NCBI GenBank assembly: GCA_907163375.1
Contig: CAJQUW010014798.1
Span: 248,001-312,000 of the forward strand
DNA: 64,000 nt
Direction: 5' to 3'
Source of the DNA: Prostheceraeus crozeri
Lineage: Eukaryota; Platyhelminthes; Polycladida; Euryleptidae
Position 1 is the stretch's first letter, and each line of letters begins with the position of its first letter. Below, piece by piece: positions 1 through 10,821 of the stretch. The notes beneath the pieces were generated by a model. The model saw only the letters and a program-made list of their open reading frames with translations. It had not been told where the DNA came from and searched no databases. A program made the position numbers and the translations under genes.

Positions 1-736
1 GTTTAAAAGAAGGGATTTTTTCTCAAGCTCTCTAATCCAGAGCATTTCGCGTAGGCATCCATTATCGAATTGTGCTGAAAAGCAAAAAAGTTGAAATGGA
101 AATTGATGTTGTCATTTCCAGTGGACAAGTTAGAATGCGATAAAACCTGGATACTGTTGAAGTTAGTGGACAATAGCCAGAGCCATGTAGATATTTCTTA
201 CCATTTTCGTAAGCAATCAAAGTATCGCATACAATAACGATTTTTTGAAAAAATATTTCGGCCAAGTGTCATTGTACTTATTAGTAGTTCGAAAGAGCCG
301 ATTCTATTAGGTGTTATAGATAAGTATATTTTTGAGCAGCGACATATTTCAGCTAATCCGTAGCTATCACTAGCCTAGGGAGAAAAATTGCAAAATTTTT
401 TTTATCATCAATGCAAAAAATTTGAAAATTCATACACGACATAACATTCATACGAGACATAGAAAAATAGCAATGATAATGCGGCAGGTAGTATTGGGTC
501 ACATCTTACCAATAGCAAGAGTGAGCTTGACCTGAATACAGATATTTTGTATATAATGTATGATAAAGAATGTCATAGAAGTGTGAATAAAAATTCCTGT
601 AGAGATAGATAACATGCAGATGGTTAAAAGTATATGAATTATTCAATAAAATAAAAAATCTTTATAACTGTTAAGTTCAATGTTGTTGATCTTCTGTTTG
701 AAATATATCGCAGCTCAAAATTATCTAAAACACCTG

Positions 737-845
737 GGGCGACCGCACAGAAACACTGTTAGGCTAACAAATCTCCAACAATAAGAATCACCCCCTGAAA
801 TCACATTGGCACTCATTACCTAACACTGTTTCTGTGCGGTCGCCC
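737..845. repeat. Small palindromic MITE with ~27-bp inverted ends
   Basis: The ends GGGCGACCGCACAGAAACA and its reverse complement face each other across about 55 bases, with one mismatch in roughly 27 bp. The size (109 bp) and symmetry fit a non-autonomous DNA transposon. The flanks show no clear target duplication, so the superfamily is open. It lies about 350 bp past the MED15 stop and might sit in the 3' UTR. Confidence 0.7.
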
Positions 846-879
846 ATAATCGGCTCATTACAACCATGTAATAATCTAT

Positions 880-885
880 TTTATT
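880..885 (-). other. Candidate MED15 polyadenylation signal
   Basis: On the minus strand this reads AATAAA. It is the first canonical hexamer noticed downstream of the last MED15 coding exon. Such hexamers are common by chance in AT-rich DNA, so the call rests on position only. Confidence 0.35.
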
Positions 886-986
886 GAAACTATTTTTTAT
901 TTTCTAATTCATGGCAATACAAACATTATACCGATAATTCCAGAAAATGTCTGATGGTGATCAGTAAAGATCTGATTCGCGGAAAT

Positions 987-1350
987 AATGACTAACCCAC
1001 GTCAACAGCACTCACTAATCAATCTAGCACGTCGCCAACATCAAAAATGAATCCAACACGTCAACAACACAAAGGTATGACTCCCTCACGTCATCAGCAC
1101 AAAGGGAGTGAATCCCCCACGTCATCAGCACAAAGGAATGACTCAAACACTTCACCAGCAGAAAGATATGATTCACGCACGTCATCAGCACACCAATCAA
1201 TCAATCAATCCAGTACGTCACCAGCACATAGGAATGAATCACAAACGTTATCAGTACAAACGAATGACTCACACACGTCACCATCACAAAGGAATGACTC
1301 ACACACTTCACCAACACCAAGGAATGACTCACCCACGTCACCAGCACTCG
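987..1350. repeat. 30-bp minisatellite overlapping the end of MED15
   Basis: About twelve head-to-tail units of roughly 30 bp share the minus-strand core GTGACGTGTGTGAGTCATTC. The units nearest the MED15 exon (1267-1350) are most alike and keep exact 30-bp spacing. Units toward 987 diverge, and one has gained a small CAAT expansion near 1195-1211. Because 30 bp is ten codons, the MED15 frame runs through the first four units and stops in the fifth. There are no unique spacers, so this is not a CRISPR-like array. Confidence 0.9.
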
Positions 1351-1495
1351 ATAGAGACTTAGCTCCTCCGCATACGTCCGTCGCACCTTGGCGGATCTTT
1401 CATCAAAGATTTTCCCCACCAGACGTTTGAAGGTCGTCGCATCTTCCTCCGCATCTTCTAATTCCTTGTCAGCCTCTGACAGGCCATACGCAGAG
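1201..1495 (-). CDS. MED15: MED15, last recognised coding exon (C-terminal helices)
   Basis: The acceptor TTACAG ends at 1496. The exon starts with one base that completes an Arg codon begun in the previous exon. The peptide opens SAYGLSEADKELED, then FKRLVGKIFDER, and reaches LYRVLVTW at 1336-1334. This lines up with the end of animal MED15, where human has PFLQSVHRCM and, near its C-terminus, LLNTWAQSVHQ. The family usually ends about a dozen residues after that Trp. Here the frame continues into the minisatellite for about 43 residues of a repeated V-L-V-T-x-V-S-H-S pattern and stops at 1201-1203. Alternatively the exon ends at 1333, where TGG is followed by GTGAGT, and a short last exon lies further left. 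The sequence does not decide between these. Confidence 0.75.
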
Positions 1496-1552
1496 CTGTA
1501 AGAGGAGGAGAAGTTGCATTTCCGGTCGACAGTCTGATTCATGCACACTCAC

Positions 1553-2069
1553 CGATCCACCAACCACGTGAGATGCCGGAATTCTGGGTAGTCTACAGGA
1601 AGGCGCACACACAGGCCCGGCAATGGACATGGGAGCCGTTCTTCCTCATACTCCACCACAAGATGGACACTGGAGTTCCACTCGCCGACGTCCAGGCAAG
1701 TGTCTTCCGTCTCCATCGCCTCCATGGCTGGCGGGGAAGCGTTCATGCGCACACGGAAGGGTGCGGGAAGTGCGCGGATCTCACACCAAACCTCCGTCGT
1801 CACACGCTCCGTCATCTCCTTCACGCAGAAGCTGGTCTTTGGCGGAATCGATTCCTCCTCGTCATCCTCACTTTCAACTCCACGCATCGGAGCCTCGTCC
1901 TGGGCCACAGACGAAAGCAATAAAGAACGCGGCTGTCCAGAGCTGATCTCCATGTCTGCTCGCTCTTCTTCCTCCTGCTCCTCTGTTCCTGGCTGATCTT
2001 CATCGCTGAGGACGTCGTCCTCTGGCTCCACCAACGAGTTGAGAGCAGGAACAGGAGCTGGTGTCCGGT
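1553..2069 (-). CDS. MED15: MED15 exon with acidic linker and C-terminal domain core
   Basis: The acceptor TTTTAG ends at 2070 and the donor GTGAGT starts at 1552. The exon enters with two bases and leaves with two, matching both neighbours. An acidic linker (EEQEEEERADMEI) leads into the conserved MED15 C-terminal domain: CLDVGEWNSSVHLVVEYEEE, then LPCPLPGLCVRLPVDYPEFR, ending TWLVDR. Human MED15 reads NGTVHLICKLDDKDLPSVPP, then LSVPADYPAQSPLWIDR, so the DYP and W-(I/L)-DR landmarks are kept. MED15 is a Mediator tail subunit that links activators to RNA polymerase II in the nucleus. The following intron (1496-1552) is only 57 bp, in contrast to multi-kilobase introns elsewhere in the gene. 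Plus-strand frames over the same bases are shadows. Confidence 0.9.
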
Positions 2070-3822
2070 CTAAAATTCAATGAGGAAGAATTTCATTACT
2101 TCGAGAATTAAGATATAATATTATTCTACTGAATATGCACATAGCAGTAGTTTGATTGTTGATCGGATGAAGAAAAAGAACGAAAAATGATTTCTATGTG
2201 TGAAGAGAATCATGACTCTGAGAAGTGTTTTCACATTTGTCGATATTTGATATATTTCAGCTCATCACATCTTCTTTTCCCACTTGAAACAGCAAAGGGG
2301 TCAGTCCTTTCCCATTTCAGTCACTCTGACGTTGATGACAAACTTTTACTCAATATCCAAATTTCATTACTTGGTATCTTATATATTACTTCATCACAGC
2401 GATCTTGTGATATGCATGCACATGCAGACGAAGTCCATTTATAGTCACATTATATCAATAATAGTCACATTATGACTATTAGCTATTGATAGCTGCACTA
2501 ATCTCGCAACTATTGTTGAATTGTCTTATCGTCTCAGTCATTTAAAAACTCCAAGATCGTGCAGAAAACACGCTTTAGATAAAAATTAGTGGCTGCGAAT
2601 CAATGATGCACCTGTTTGTGTCCGGTCTAAAATGAGATTTAGACGTCCATTTGATCACATGTCCACATTTCACACGTTTTAGTCCTCATCTAGCTAACAG
2701 AAAATGTGACGTACAACGGATATTTGAGAGTCGCTTCTGTGAACGTGAAGTCACCCATATCAAACTTGATAACAATGTATAAATATTCAGTCACTATGAA
2801 ATCATAGCAAACATAAGAGTCCCGCACAAACGTATGTCCTTAAGTTATAATTCCTTTGTTTTGCTCAACGTGTGGCAGTTTGCAACAGCTGCAACGATGA
2901 CTTCATATCAGCTCAGAAACGCCTTGAAAATCTCAGTGTGGCTGAGGCCTAATGCACTTGAGTTAGAGTTCGCTGGTATTTGGTATTACTTAGGAATAAA
3001 GTCAATGTGTTTAGGAGGTTTCATCAAAATTTTCAGTTCTTGACAGGTTTCGCTCCTATCTCGATTTTCCAGCATTATTCTTGATGTGATCAATACAGAG
3101 CACGTCGAAATATATTTCGTCAACCACAAGTGAAGACAGCAAACAGAACTGACAGAACTGGCTGCGGCTTTATGTGACAAGCTTCTTCAATAAGGTGCGT
3201 TGTAATACATTCGTGAAAGCTCATCAGACTCAGCTCGGGCATTTCCACTCTACTGTTTGAAGAAGAAGGCACTAGCGATGGAATTTATATAGAATTAATA
3301 TAATAGATTAATCGCATTTGATCATTATGCAGGTATTCGCTTTTCTGGTGCCCATTTGTATATATGATCTTGGCGATATACAGAAAAAGAACTCATTCAA
3401 TTTGCATCTCTTATGACTTCCAACTACCTGATATCTATTGTGTCAAGGGTCAGTGAATGCTTATTGCGTAGTAGTCCTTTTTATCGATTGTTAGCTTGGT
3501 TTGCTTTGTATTTCTTAAAACAGCAATCACAGTGCTCAACGATGCATTGATTTTAATTCACGTTGGTCTATTTCAAACCGATTATATAGTCTCAATTGCT
3601 TCGCATGTTAACGACGACAGAGATGGGACGCGGCCATGGTCATAAGCATATCGCCAAGAAAGATTTTTTTGTTTGTTAGTCACATGCATCCCAAACGCTG
3701 TGAATAAAATCGCAATTGTAATTGAATTGAATGCTTTGAGAATTATGATATGATGCCATCGTACTACATATTCCAGCAGTAGTATCTTATGCATATAATC
3801 AAGAAAGGGAATTGAAACTTAC
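2070..3822 (-). other. MED15 intron, 1.75 kb, with a duplicated 3' splice-site block
   Basis: No coding sequence is recognised. The 16 bases that form the acceptor of the next exon (2061-2076) recur exactly at 2618-2633 inside this intron. The copy opens only a short frame on the minus strand before a stop. Otherwise the intron is AT-rich with no repeat structure that I can see. Confidence 0.6.
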
Positions 3823-4233
3823 TATTCTCGTTCTCCTCCCAAAGATTCTCTGCTCGCTTTCTCTTCTCGGCATCTGCTTCACCTTCAGAAGTTGTTTCCC
3901 TCTTTGGCGCACGGCTGGTTGAGGCAGCGGTGACATGAGACGGCAATCCAACCACTCCATCTAGCTGTAGGCTCTTGTGGATAGCCAGTCGAGCTTGATC
4001 CAACTTCCGTCTTCCATCATCACTGACACCGAGTCGTTCCAACAAATGGAACAGCTCGTTTCCGAAGAGATAAGGGCCCCTCACTTCGGATTCACTGCAG
4101 CTGCTGACTGAGCCTTGAGGAGGAGTAGGAGCTACCATCTGGCCTGGTGTCACACTCGTACCTGGACCGCCCGCAGAGCTGACTGACCCTGCACTGGGCG
4201 GTGCTGAAACAGTGGCGATGCCTGAAGCAACTC
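3823..4233 (-). CDS. MED15: MED15 exon, central linker and start of the conserved C-terminal half
   Basis: The acceptor TTTCAG ends at 4234 and the donor GTAAGT starts at 3822. It enters with two bases and leaves one, agreeing with both neighbours. The peptide begins with a low-complexity Ser/Gly/Pro linker (VASGIATVSAPPSAGSVSS), then GPYLFGNELFHLLERLGV, a helical patch KLDQARLAIHKSLQL, and a basic stretch EKRKRAENLWEENEN. Animal MED15 has at the same place a segment starting PLLDAVLANI and a basic TRKRRLEDDE segment. Sequence identity is low here. The call rests on order, phase and the basic motif. Confidence 0.8.
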
Positions 4234-5280
4234 CTGAAATCAAATTCAACATCCTTTGTGATGTCAGCGTGAGATAAGGAGAGGATGCACTCAACAGGGA
4301 CATCGAAGCTTGGAACTACTTTTGTCTTTAGGACTTTATGAAAATGATTCGTAAAATTGAAGCCTAACTGTATTTTGACATTCCAAAAGAAAGTATAGCA
4401 TGTATCTTAACCATTTCATGTGCACATTCTTTCTGTTAAGCAAAAGTTTGACCGCGATCTTTAGATACAACATTGTGCAACAATGTTGATTCCACAACTG
4501 CAAAAAGTTTGTAACTGAACGAATGAGGAGATCAATGCGATTCTAATACCACCATTCCCAACCTCGATGCCTAGAACGTCCGTAAACTGCAATTGAAAAC
4601 TTATATTTCTTAAAAAACTATAATTTTGAAAATTAATTCATGCATAAATGGGTTAAGAAATACTTGCCACATTTCAATAAATTTGCGCTATTCGGGTGGA
4701 TTGGTTGCTTCTCATAATTTAAACTGATGGTCAAGATGTTTAATCTTTGACAAAGATGGACCACGGGATGTGGTAACATGACATTTTTGTCACATTCGGG
4801 AAACTTGCAAAAATCCCGAGTGAGTTGCTATATTTCTGACATCAATGTACCCAGCGACACGGAAAAGGTTCGTATGCAGTGAAGATAGAGCATTTAGGTC
4901 TATTTTGAAACAACTTTGTTTATGCATAGTGACGAATGCGGTGAGATAGCTTTGCAGATATTATTTTAGACGTCTAAAATTTTCACTATTTTTTGCCAAA
5001 TGTACTTCGAACTGAACAAATGTTTAACTACCTTATCTTGAAAAATTGTAAACCAAACCTGGAATTATCAATAAATCAAATATTGCATTATCTACATGCA
5101 TTCTATGATGTGTGAAATAAGAAGCCGCATGAGTGAAAAATACATTAAAATGCAAATCATAACAAGAGCAGACATATCGCAACAACATGAATAATCTAAT
5201 AAAATTCACTATGTAAACAAGAGCAGGAATAATTCAATTACTCAACGGAAGCTTCCATTGCTTTGATGGACATAATGGAT

Positions 5281-7575
5281 TTGCGCCACAATTTTCGGTT
5301 ATGTAATGTAGGTGCAATGCTTTTGCGCCACAGATTCATTTTCCTCGTAATGCATTGTTTTGTCACAATCTTGCATTGCGCCAATTTCTTCTTATCAAGA
5401 CAGCGGGTCACATTTCTTGTTTACATCTGCATGGACAAAAGCGAGATAAAGGTGTTGTAATCAGAGAAGGTGTGTGGTTTGCTTCATTGGTCTGGAACAT
5501 ATCTGTTTTATTTTTCTTAATGAAATGGGCTGAATTCGTGTAACCACCCGGTGACCGATGGTTCGTAACAAAATCGAAAAATGTGTGGCAATAAATACAA
5601 ATAAGGAGTATAAATAACATTAGTTTGCAACATAATACCAGCAGCTGCCAAATTTAGTTTGCAACATTGGTGTTTTCAAACCCTTATAAGGAAAGAGTTT
5701 CGAAGCAATTTTTTATGTGGAAGTATTATTATGGAAGCGAACACGTCTGAAAACTATTTTTATCCACGACAATTACAAGTGAAAGTGGGAATTACCATCG
5801 AAAGCGGTACAACCCGATGGAGATGCTGTAAGAAGAATTGTTATTGGTTTCTCTAATACTAAAACGTCGAGAAAGTAATATACATTACTGGTCCACATTG
5901 CAATGAAGCAACCAAATGACAGGCAGATGTTTTGCGACGTACATGCAAGAGACAAGCGCTCGACGATCTGAGGAGTAAAACCGAGCAAAAATTATAAAGA
6001 CTAACACTTCAAAATTGTGACATTCAAATTGAAGAGAAGCCGGTCTTACAAAACGCATCCGCGAAGCTTATTTACCGTGAACGACGAAAAAAAAATATCC
6101 CGTTCTTACAAAATAACAACGGAAGAGGGTGTTTCAAATAAAACTGAATAAATTCCACTAAAACTGCCAAGAGGTGAAGATTCATACTTGAATTGGACGC
6201 AGGCAACTCCACTTGAATATTCTCAATGTAAAGAGAATCTGGAATTTCTATCTTCTTGCGAAAATATTCTCTTGCGATGGGACATTTAAATGTGTGCCCA
6301 AACACATCGAAACAAATGTATGTTATTGTCGACACTCGCCAAGGATGGTCGGACATCGCCAACTTCGTCTTGCTGACAGAGCGAACTGATGAGAATACAA
6401 CTGCATGTGGTCCAACAACTGCATCCATGTGTGGAGAGTGCTGATCGGATCTGCGGACCATTCCATTATTTTATGATGGATTGTTGAGAAGCGGTAATGA
6501 ATACTGCAGACTCCGCATTTCCTCATGCCAAGCTTCACGATGCCGATTCCATCTCGCTCAGCATGGTTTCGAAAAATTCTCGCTCCGGACTATATCTCAG
6601 TACTAACGCCAAAGGAAATTGAGTGTCGAAATGGCTATCAGGGAAACTTTGGACTCCATTCTTGCGACAGGTAGAAGTTGGGCTTACATTCAGCGGATGA
6701 CTTATTTGCCAATCACTCCCATATGATGAAGATGCGATCAGTTTCGTCCGACGATGTGCTGGTCAATTCTTGAATAGCACCAGCAAATTTCCCCCGTCCC
6801 TTGGGCATTTGATGACGCCTCTTCAACGAACAATGGGTGCGAATCCTTCATGGATCATTTCAATAAAGAATTTATTCAACCCACCCGAACATTTATTCCT
6901 TCAAAGACGTGCTTTTGAAATATCAAACCGCTTCTCTGCGAAAATGGCGAAGTGCTGTGCTTGGGAAGGTGTCATACAAAGATAATCCAGGAAAGAACTG
7001 CATGAATCGGACTATGGACCTCATCACATCGTCGTTAATGCTGGTGAGATAGAAACTTTGCATACGTGAAGATTATTAGGTTATACCCACAGCAGTGTAG
7101 TCCAGTCCTTCACAACCATTTTCAGATTTTTTTAGTCGGAGTGTTGTCTGTACGGGCGTGTTTTCAAGGTTAATATTCTGTAATACAATGTATTTTTTCT
7201 TCGCTAGTATATGGATAAATAGGTCTCTAAAAAATACTATGTTATTAGTGATTTGATAGATGTTTTCAATACATGCATGTACAATTAGATAGATATGTAA
7301 TTCTATAGATTACCAACAACTATAATCCAAAGAAATTACTGGTTGCCAAATATAATTTAGATACATTTTCGTGACAAAAATATCTTTTTAATACATTTTA
7401 ATGTGAGCGATTTCATCTGCTTATCATTTTATCATTTTTCACAAGCGAATTACAAGACAGAGATCACATAACTTATGAATAGATAACACATTTGGCGCAA
7501 ATGCATTATTTTTTTGGCGCAAATGCCATGCAAAAAGTTTGGCGCAAAAGGCAATCTATAAAATTACCTAACCGG
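5281..7575 (+). mobile_element. Degraded MULE (Mutator-like) transposon with FLYWCH-like finger
   Basis: Both ends carry three spaced GCGCCA blocks in opposite orientation (5283, 5332 and 5389 on the left; around 7492-7547 on the right), and each has a block reading CGGTTA(T/G)GTAAT next to a TTTTGCGCCA. Inside on the plus strand, TTRWRCCKKNC near 5810-5840 resembles a FLYWCH zinc finger, which commonly precedes MULE transposases. Near 6270-6400, CDGTFKCVPK in one frame and KQMYVIVDTRQGW and FVLLTERT in another match the start of the MULE transposase core, where DGTFK carries the first catalytic Asp. Several stops and at least one frameshift separate these pieces, so it is inactive. Later frames up to about 6990 could be the C-terminal part but are not diagnostic. 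Confidence 0.65.
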
Positions 7576-8843
7576 CGCGCTTTGATAGGTGTTCACGGAA
7601 AAGAATATGCTTGATCGCGATAATTGGAGAACTACCAATTGACGAAATATCACAGTAGAACGTCAAGATCACACAAAAATAATCAGAAGTAAAAATATTT
7701 GCTTTCATAATAGACAACAACTGGTACCGTACATATGCAAATCTTCGTAGAATTCTCATACGATGATGAAAATCATCCCAGCAGCCATTTATAATAGAAT
7801 ATAATGCTTACTAATTTAAATTTTTAATTGAAGTAGTCCTGATGAGGACTGATGACGTTCTCCAATCCACAAGTGTACAAATGCAATGCTGTTGTAACCA
7901 TTGGATTAATCAGTTCTTAAAAGAATTCAATGGAGCTTTCTCGTGGCAACGAATTAAAATTGATCAGCTTTGGCCAAATAACTGGTAAAAATGGAAATCT
8001 TAAGACTTGTGACATAACTCATTCTTACTGTTAACATGCTACTACCATAGATTCCTAACACTGCCGCATACACGTTCAAAACAGACGTCTAATGTACTGT
8101 GCCGACTACAGATGCTGGTAGTGGAAATAGAATAGGACAATGGTCACCATAGGTTAAGAAAATTAAAAATGGATATTATAAAACAATAGGAAAACGATGG
8201 ATGAAAACTGGAAAAGTGGAGGTAAATCATAGAACTACAATGATACACCGATTTCAAGTGAACTAATGCTGCGCTATAGCTGAGACTACATGTGTTGGAT
8301 AATGGAAAGTGGACAATGGTAATAGTGGACAAGTGGAAAGTGGATAATCGACGTAAACAATAGCCCTGACACTACTTCACCGAAAACAATCGAACTATAC
8401 ACACAATACCTAAGACTACACGTGGAAAATACTATTTCTTCACTTGAATTTGTTATCACCAGTTTCTTAATCCGTCTATAATACTTCATGTAATCCCACA
8501 TTTCTTCATTTGTCTTCATCCGCAATGATATGATTTCAGATACAATGCCTCGAACACTACTTCAGCTACCGATTAAGGGATATAAAACATTATACTGCAG
8601 TCCGTCAGTCATCAGCAGGTACTCGTCTAGTTGTGTTTCGACACCTAACCTGAACACTCAAACCCAGACGAGCGGGGTCCCACACGTAAACTCATCCTGT
8701 CATTAAATTCATCCCATCAATAAACACAGCATGCTTTTTGCGATCCACATAATGTAAACAAATACTGTACATCAATTTGTGCCTTTTTCGATTCCCACAA
8801 GTAAGCAGATCCTGTTCATCTGTCATTTATGTGCTCACTTGTA

Positions 8844-10821
8844 TCACTTGTGATGTAACAAATTCTCGGCATTCTTCATTTCCAGAACCACGTTTGAGAT
8901 ATCTCCTTTCCGACTCCTAGGAATTTCAGACTCCGCCATCTTTAACTTTTTCATTGCCATTTTCTGAGCTTCAATTCGGCTTCCGTAAATGGCCATAGCA
9001 TTAATCATTGCATTTCGAAGTGATGATGTCAAAGGCATGTTCGTTGGCTTCCTCGCGTAATTGCTCACAAACGAGCAAGTTGCAGGGAAACCATTCAATG
9101 TTACGACTGAAATTCTGTTGGCGTGGGAAATAATTTATTTTCGCTAAATGATCGCTCGACATCTGAGAGTCAGACACAATTTCACCAGCTTTGATAAATT
9201 AGGATATCTCAGTAATCCACTTGATGTCTTAGTTTTGAATACATCACTTCAATATGTACCAATACGCTGTTCATTGACTGCTTTCTCAATTTCCGACACC
9301 AAATCCAGATCTTCGTCGGAAGAACATCCATCCTGAGCATCAGAACTTGGATTCCACCCTGATGTCACTGACGGATCGGCCTTTACAGACTTCCATTCAT
9401 CTACCACAGCATCAACTTGGTCTCGCGGGAACAGTTTGATAGCAGAAACAAGTCGGCGAATTGCATCAGAAGGCCAATCGACAATTGGATGGACAAACTT
9501 TCCTATCTCCAAAGACGTTTTCCAGAAGAATTCGACTATGGAAGGTTCTTCATGGAGGATATGAATGAGAGGGCCTTCAGTATGAAGCAGTCTCGTCACC
9601 CTAGTGAGGATCGACATCACTGATTTCGAAAACATCATTTCAGGCACGATAAAATTGTTGTTCAGAAGAGTCATAATTGTTTTGCCTTTCTTTCTCTTAT
9701 CAGGTTGGAACGGAGAATATATTATACCAGCACCGGTTACTGCTCCAACAACCGACGTCACATCCTGGAGAAGACAGGTCTCTCTTCGATCAAACTGAGG
9801 ATAAACTCCTATTGGTGAATATTGGCCTGCGCCCTAAGCGTCATTAAATAGACCTTAAGTTATGAAGATAAGGAAAATTGGGATATTATAGCTTCATTGA
9901 CGCTAAGTTGATTTCTTGAGTCATCAATGTCTATTTGCAGTTTGAAAGAGTCAAATACAATTTCATAAAGGACTTCGTGGATACCATATTTCAGATAGAA
10001 AGTTGTGGAATGCATACAGCAGACAGGTGTACCATTCTTGCGTGAAATTGGCACTTTTCGTCATTCTTTTTGACATTTTCGTGAAGGATGGTGAAGTGCG
10101 CAAAACGATGAATTTTGTCGCCCGGCCAGATGCAAAATTCATCCGAAAAAAGCGGCCCGGTTCCAGTTCTGCAGAACATAATGAAGTTTGATTCCGGGTT
10201 CAATCCGCTTGAATTAGCACAAGAGCTGTCAACATTGGAATCAACTCCGCTATATCCTTCATCATCTTTAAAGATCAAAAATAACGAATGTTGTGAATGC
10301 AACATATTCACGGAATTCATTAATTATATGTGTTCATTTTAGATATGAAATGTTTTGATTCATCATATGTATTCTGATCCGTCTGTCCTGACAAGAAGAC
10401 ATTCGATTACCAACAAAGGATAAAAAAAGCATTATTCTTGTTCTCATTTAAGAACTGCGGAGGCGAAAACAGCTCCACCACGGCTTCTGATAACTCATTA
10501 TTGGGTCGCATTTAGTCCTGAAATCGTAAAAATCTCCTCTTTCATAAATGTCAACATCAGTGATATTTTCGTCATTTACCCCGTAGAACACCGTCAAGTT
10601 TATCTGGCATCTCTTTCCCAGGAAAAATCGACAAGGATGTGAATTGAGGTGATGAGGGGCCTTAGGAAATATCGTGCAGTGATGGCAAAACGGACCAAAT
10701 GCTGCTCCAACCTTTCCCTACACATTTGAATGATCTGAAAGCGCCTATTGGCTAGGAATGCGTCTTTGCCTGTCTCTTGAACTTTTCGTTTTTGAAAATC
10801 ATTACTCCATGGAGCAATCAT
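8844..10821 (-). pseudogene. Degraded transposase-like coding region, family not determined
   Basis: Four minus-strand open pieces lie in order within 2 kb and are interrupted by stops. In the second, FYLKYGIHEVLYEI followed by FKLQIDIDD resembles the YxxFGI...LxLNIDG block of multi-copy transposase-associated proteins of marine invertebrates. The third (9761-9249) has a C-terminal DAVVDEWKSVKADP patch, like the DEW motif just before the end of some hAT-like repetitive proteins. The fourth (9098-8844) is Lys/Met-rich and helical. I cannot tell whether these are one element or two neighbours. No terminal repeats were found by eye. Confidence 0.4.

Larger units (their letters stand above)
1..986. 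other. MED15 3' flank, no gene seen
   Basis: No reading frame here resembles a known protein. It lies downstream of the MED15 stop on the minus strand and should hold the 3' UTR. A canonical AATAAA on the minus strand sits at 885-880, about 315 bases past the candidate stop, and is a plausible polyadenylation signal. The stretch also holds one palindromic MITE (737-845). The rest is AT-rich sequence in which I see no structure. Confidence 0.5.

Noticed and set aside
987-1350. Regular 30-bp array considered as CRISPR-like or as a repeat protein gene on the plus strand
   Set aside because: There are no unique spacers and the context is animal. The plus-strand frames are open only because a 30-bp unit without stops repeats.
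1573-1996. Several plus-strand frames of 98-116 codons
   Set aside because: They are antisense shadows of the GC-richer MED15 exon at 1553-2069.
7840-7860. Two CTGATGA cores close together (hammerhead-like)
   Set aside because: No matching GAAA core, stem II or stem I follows on either strand.
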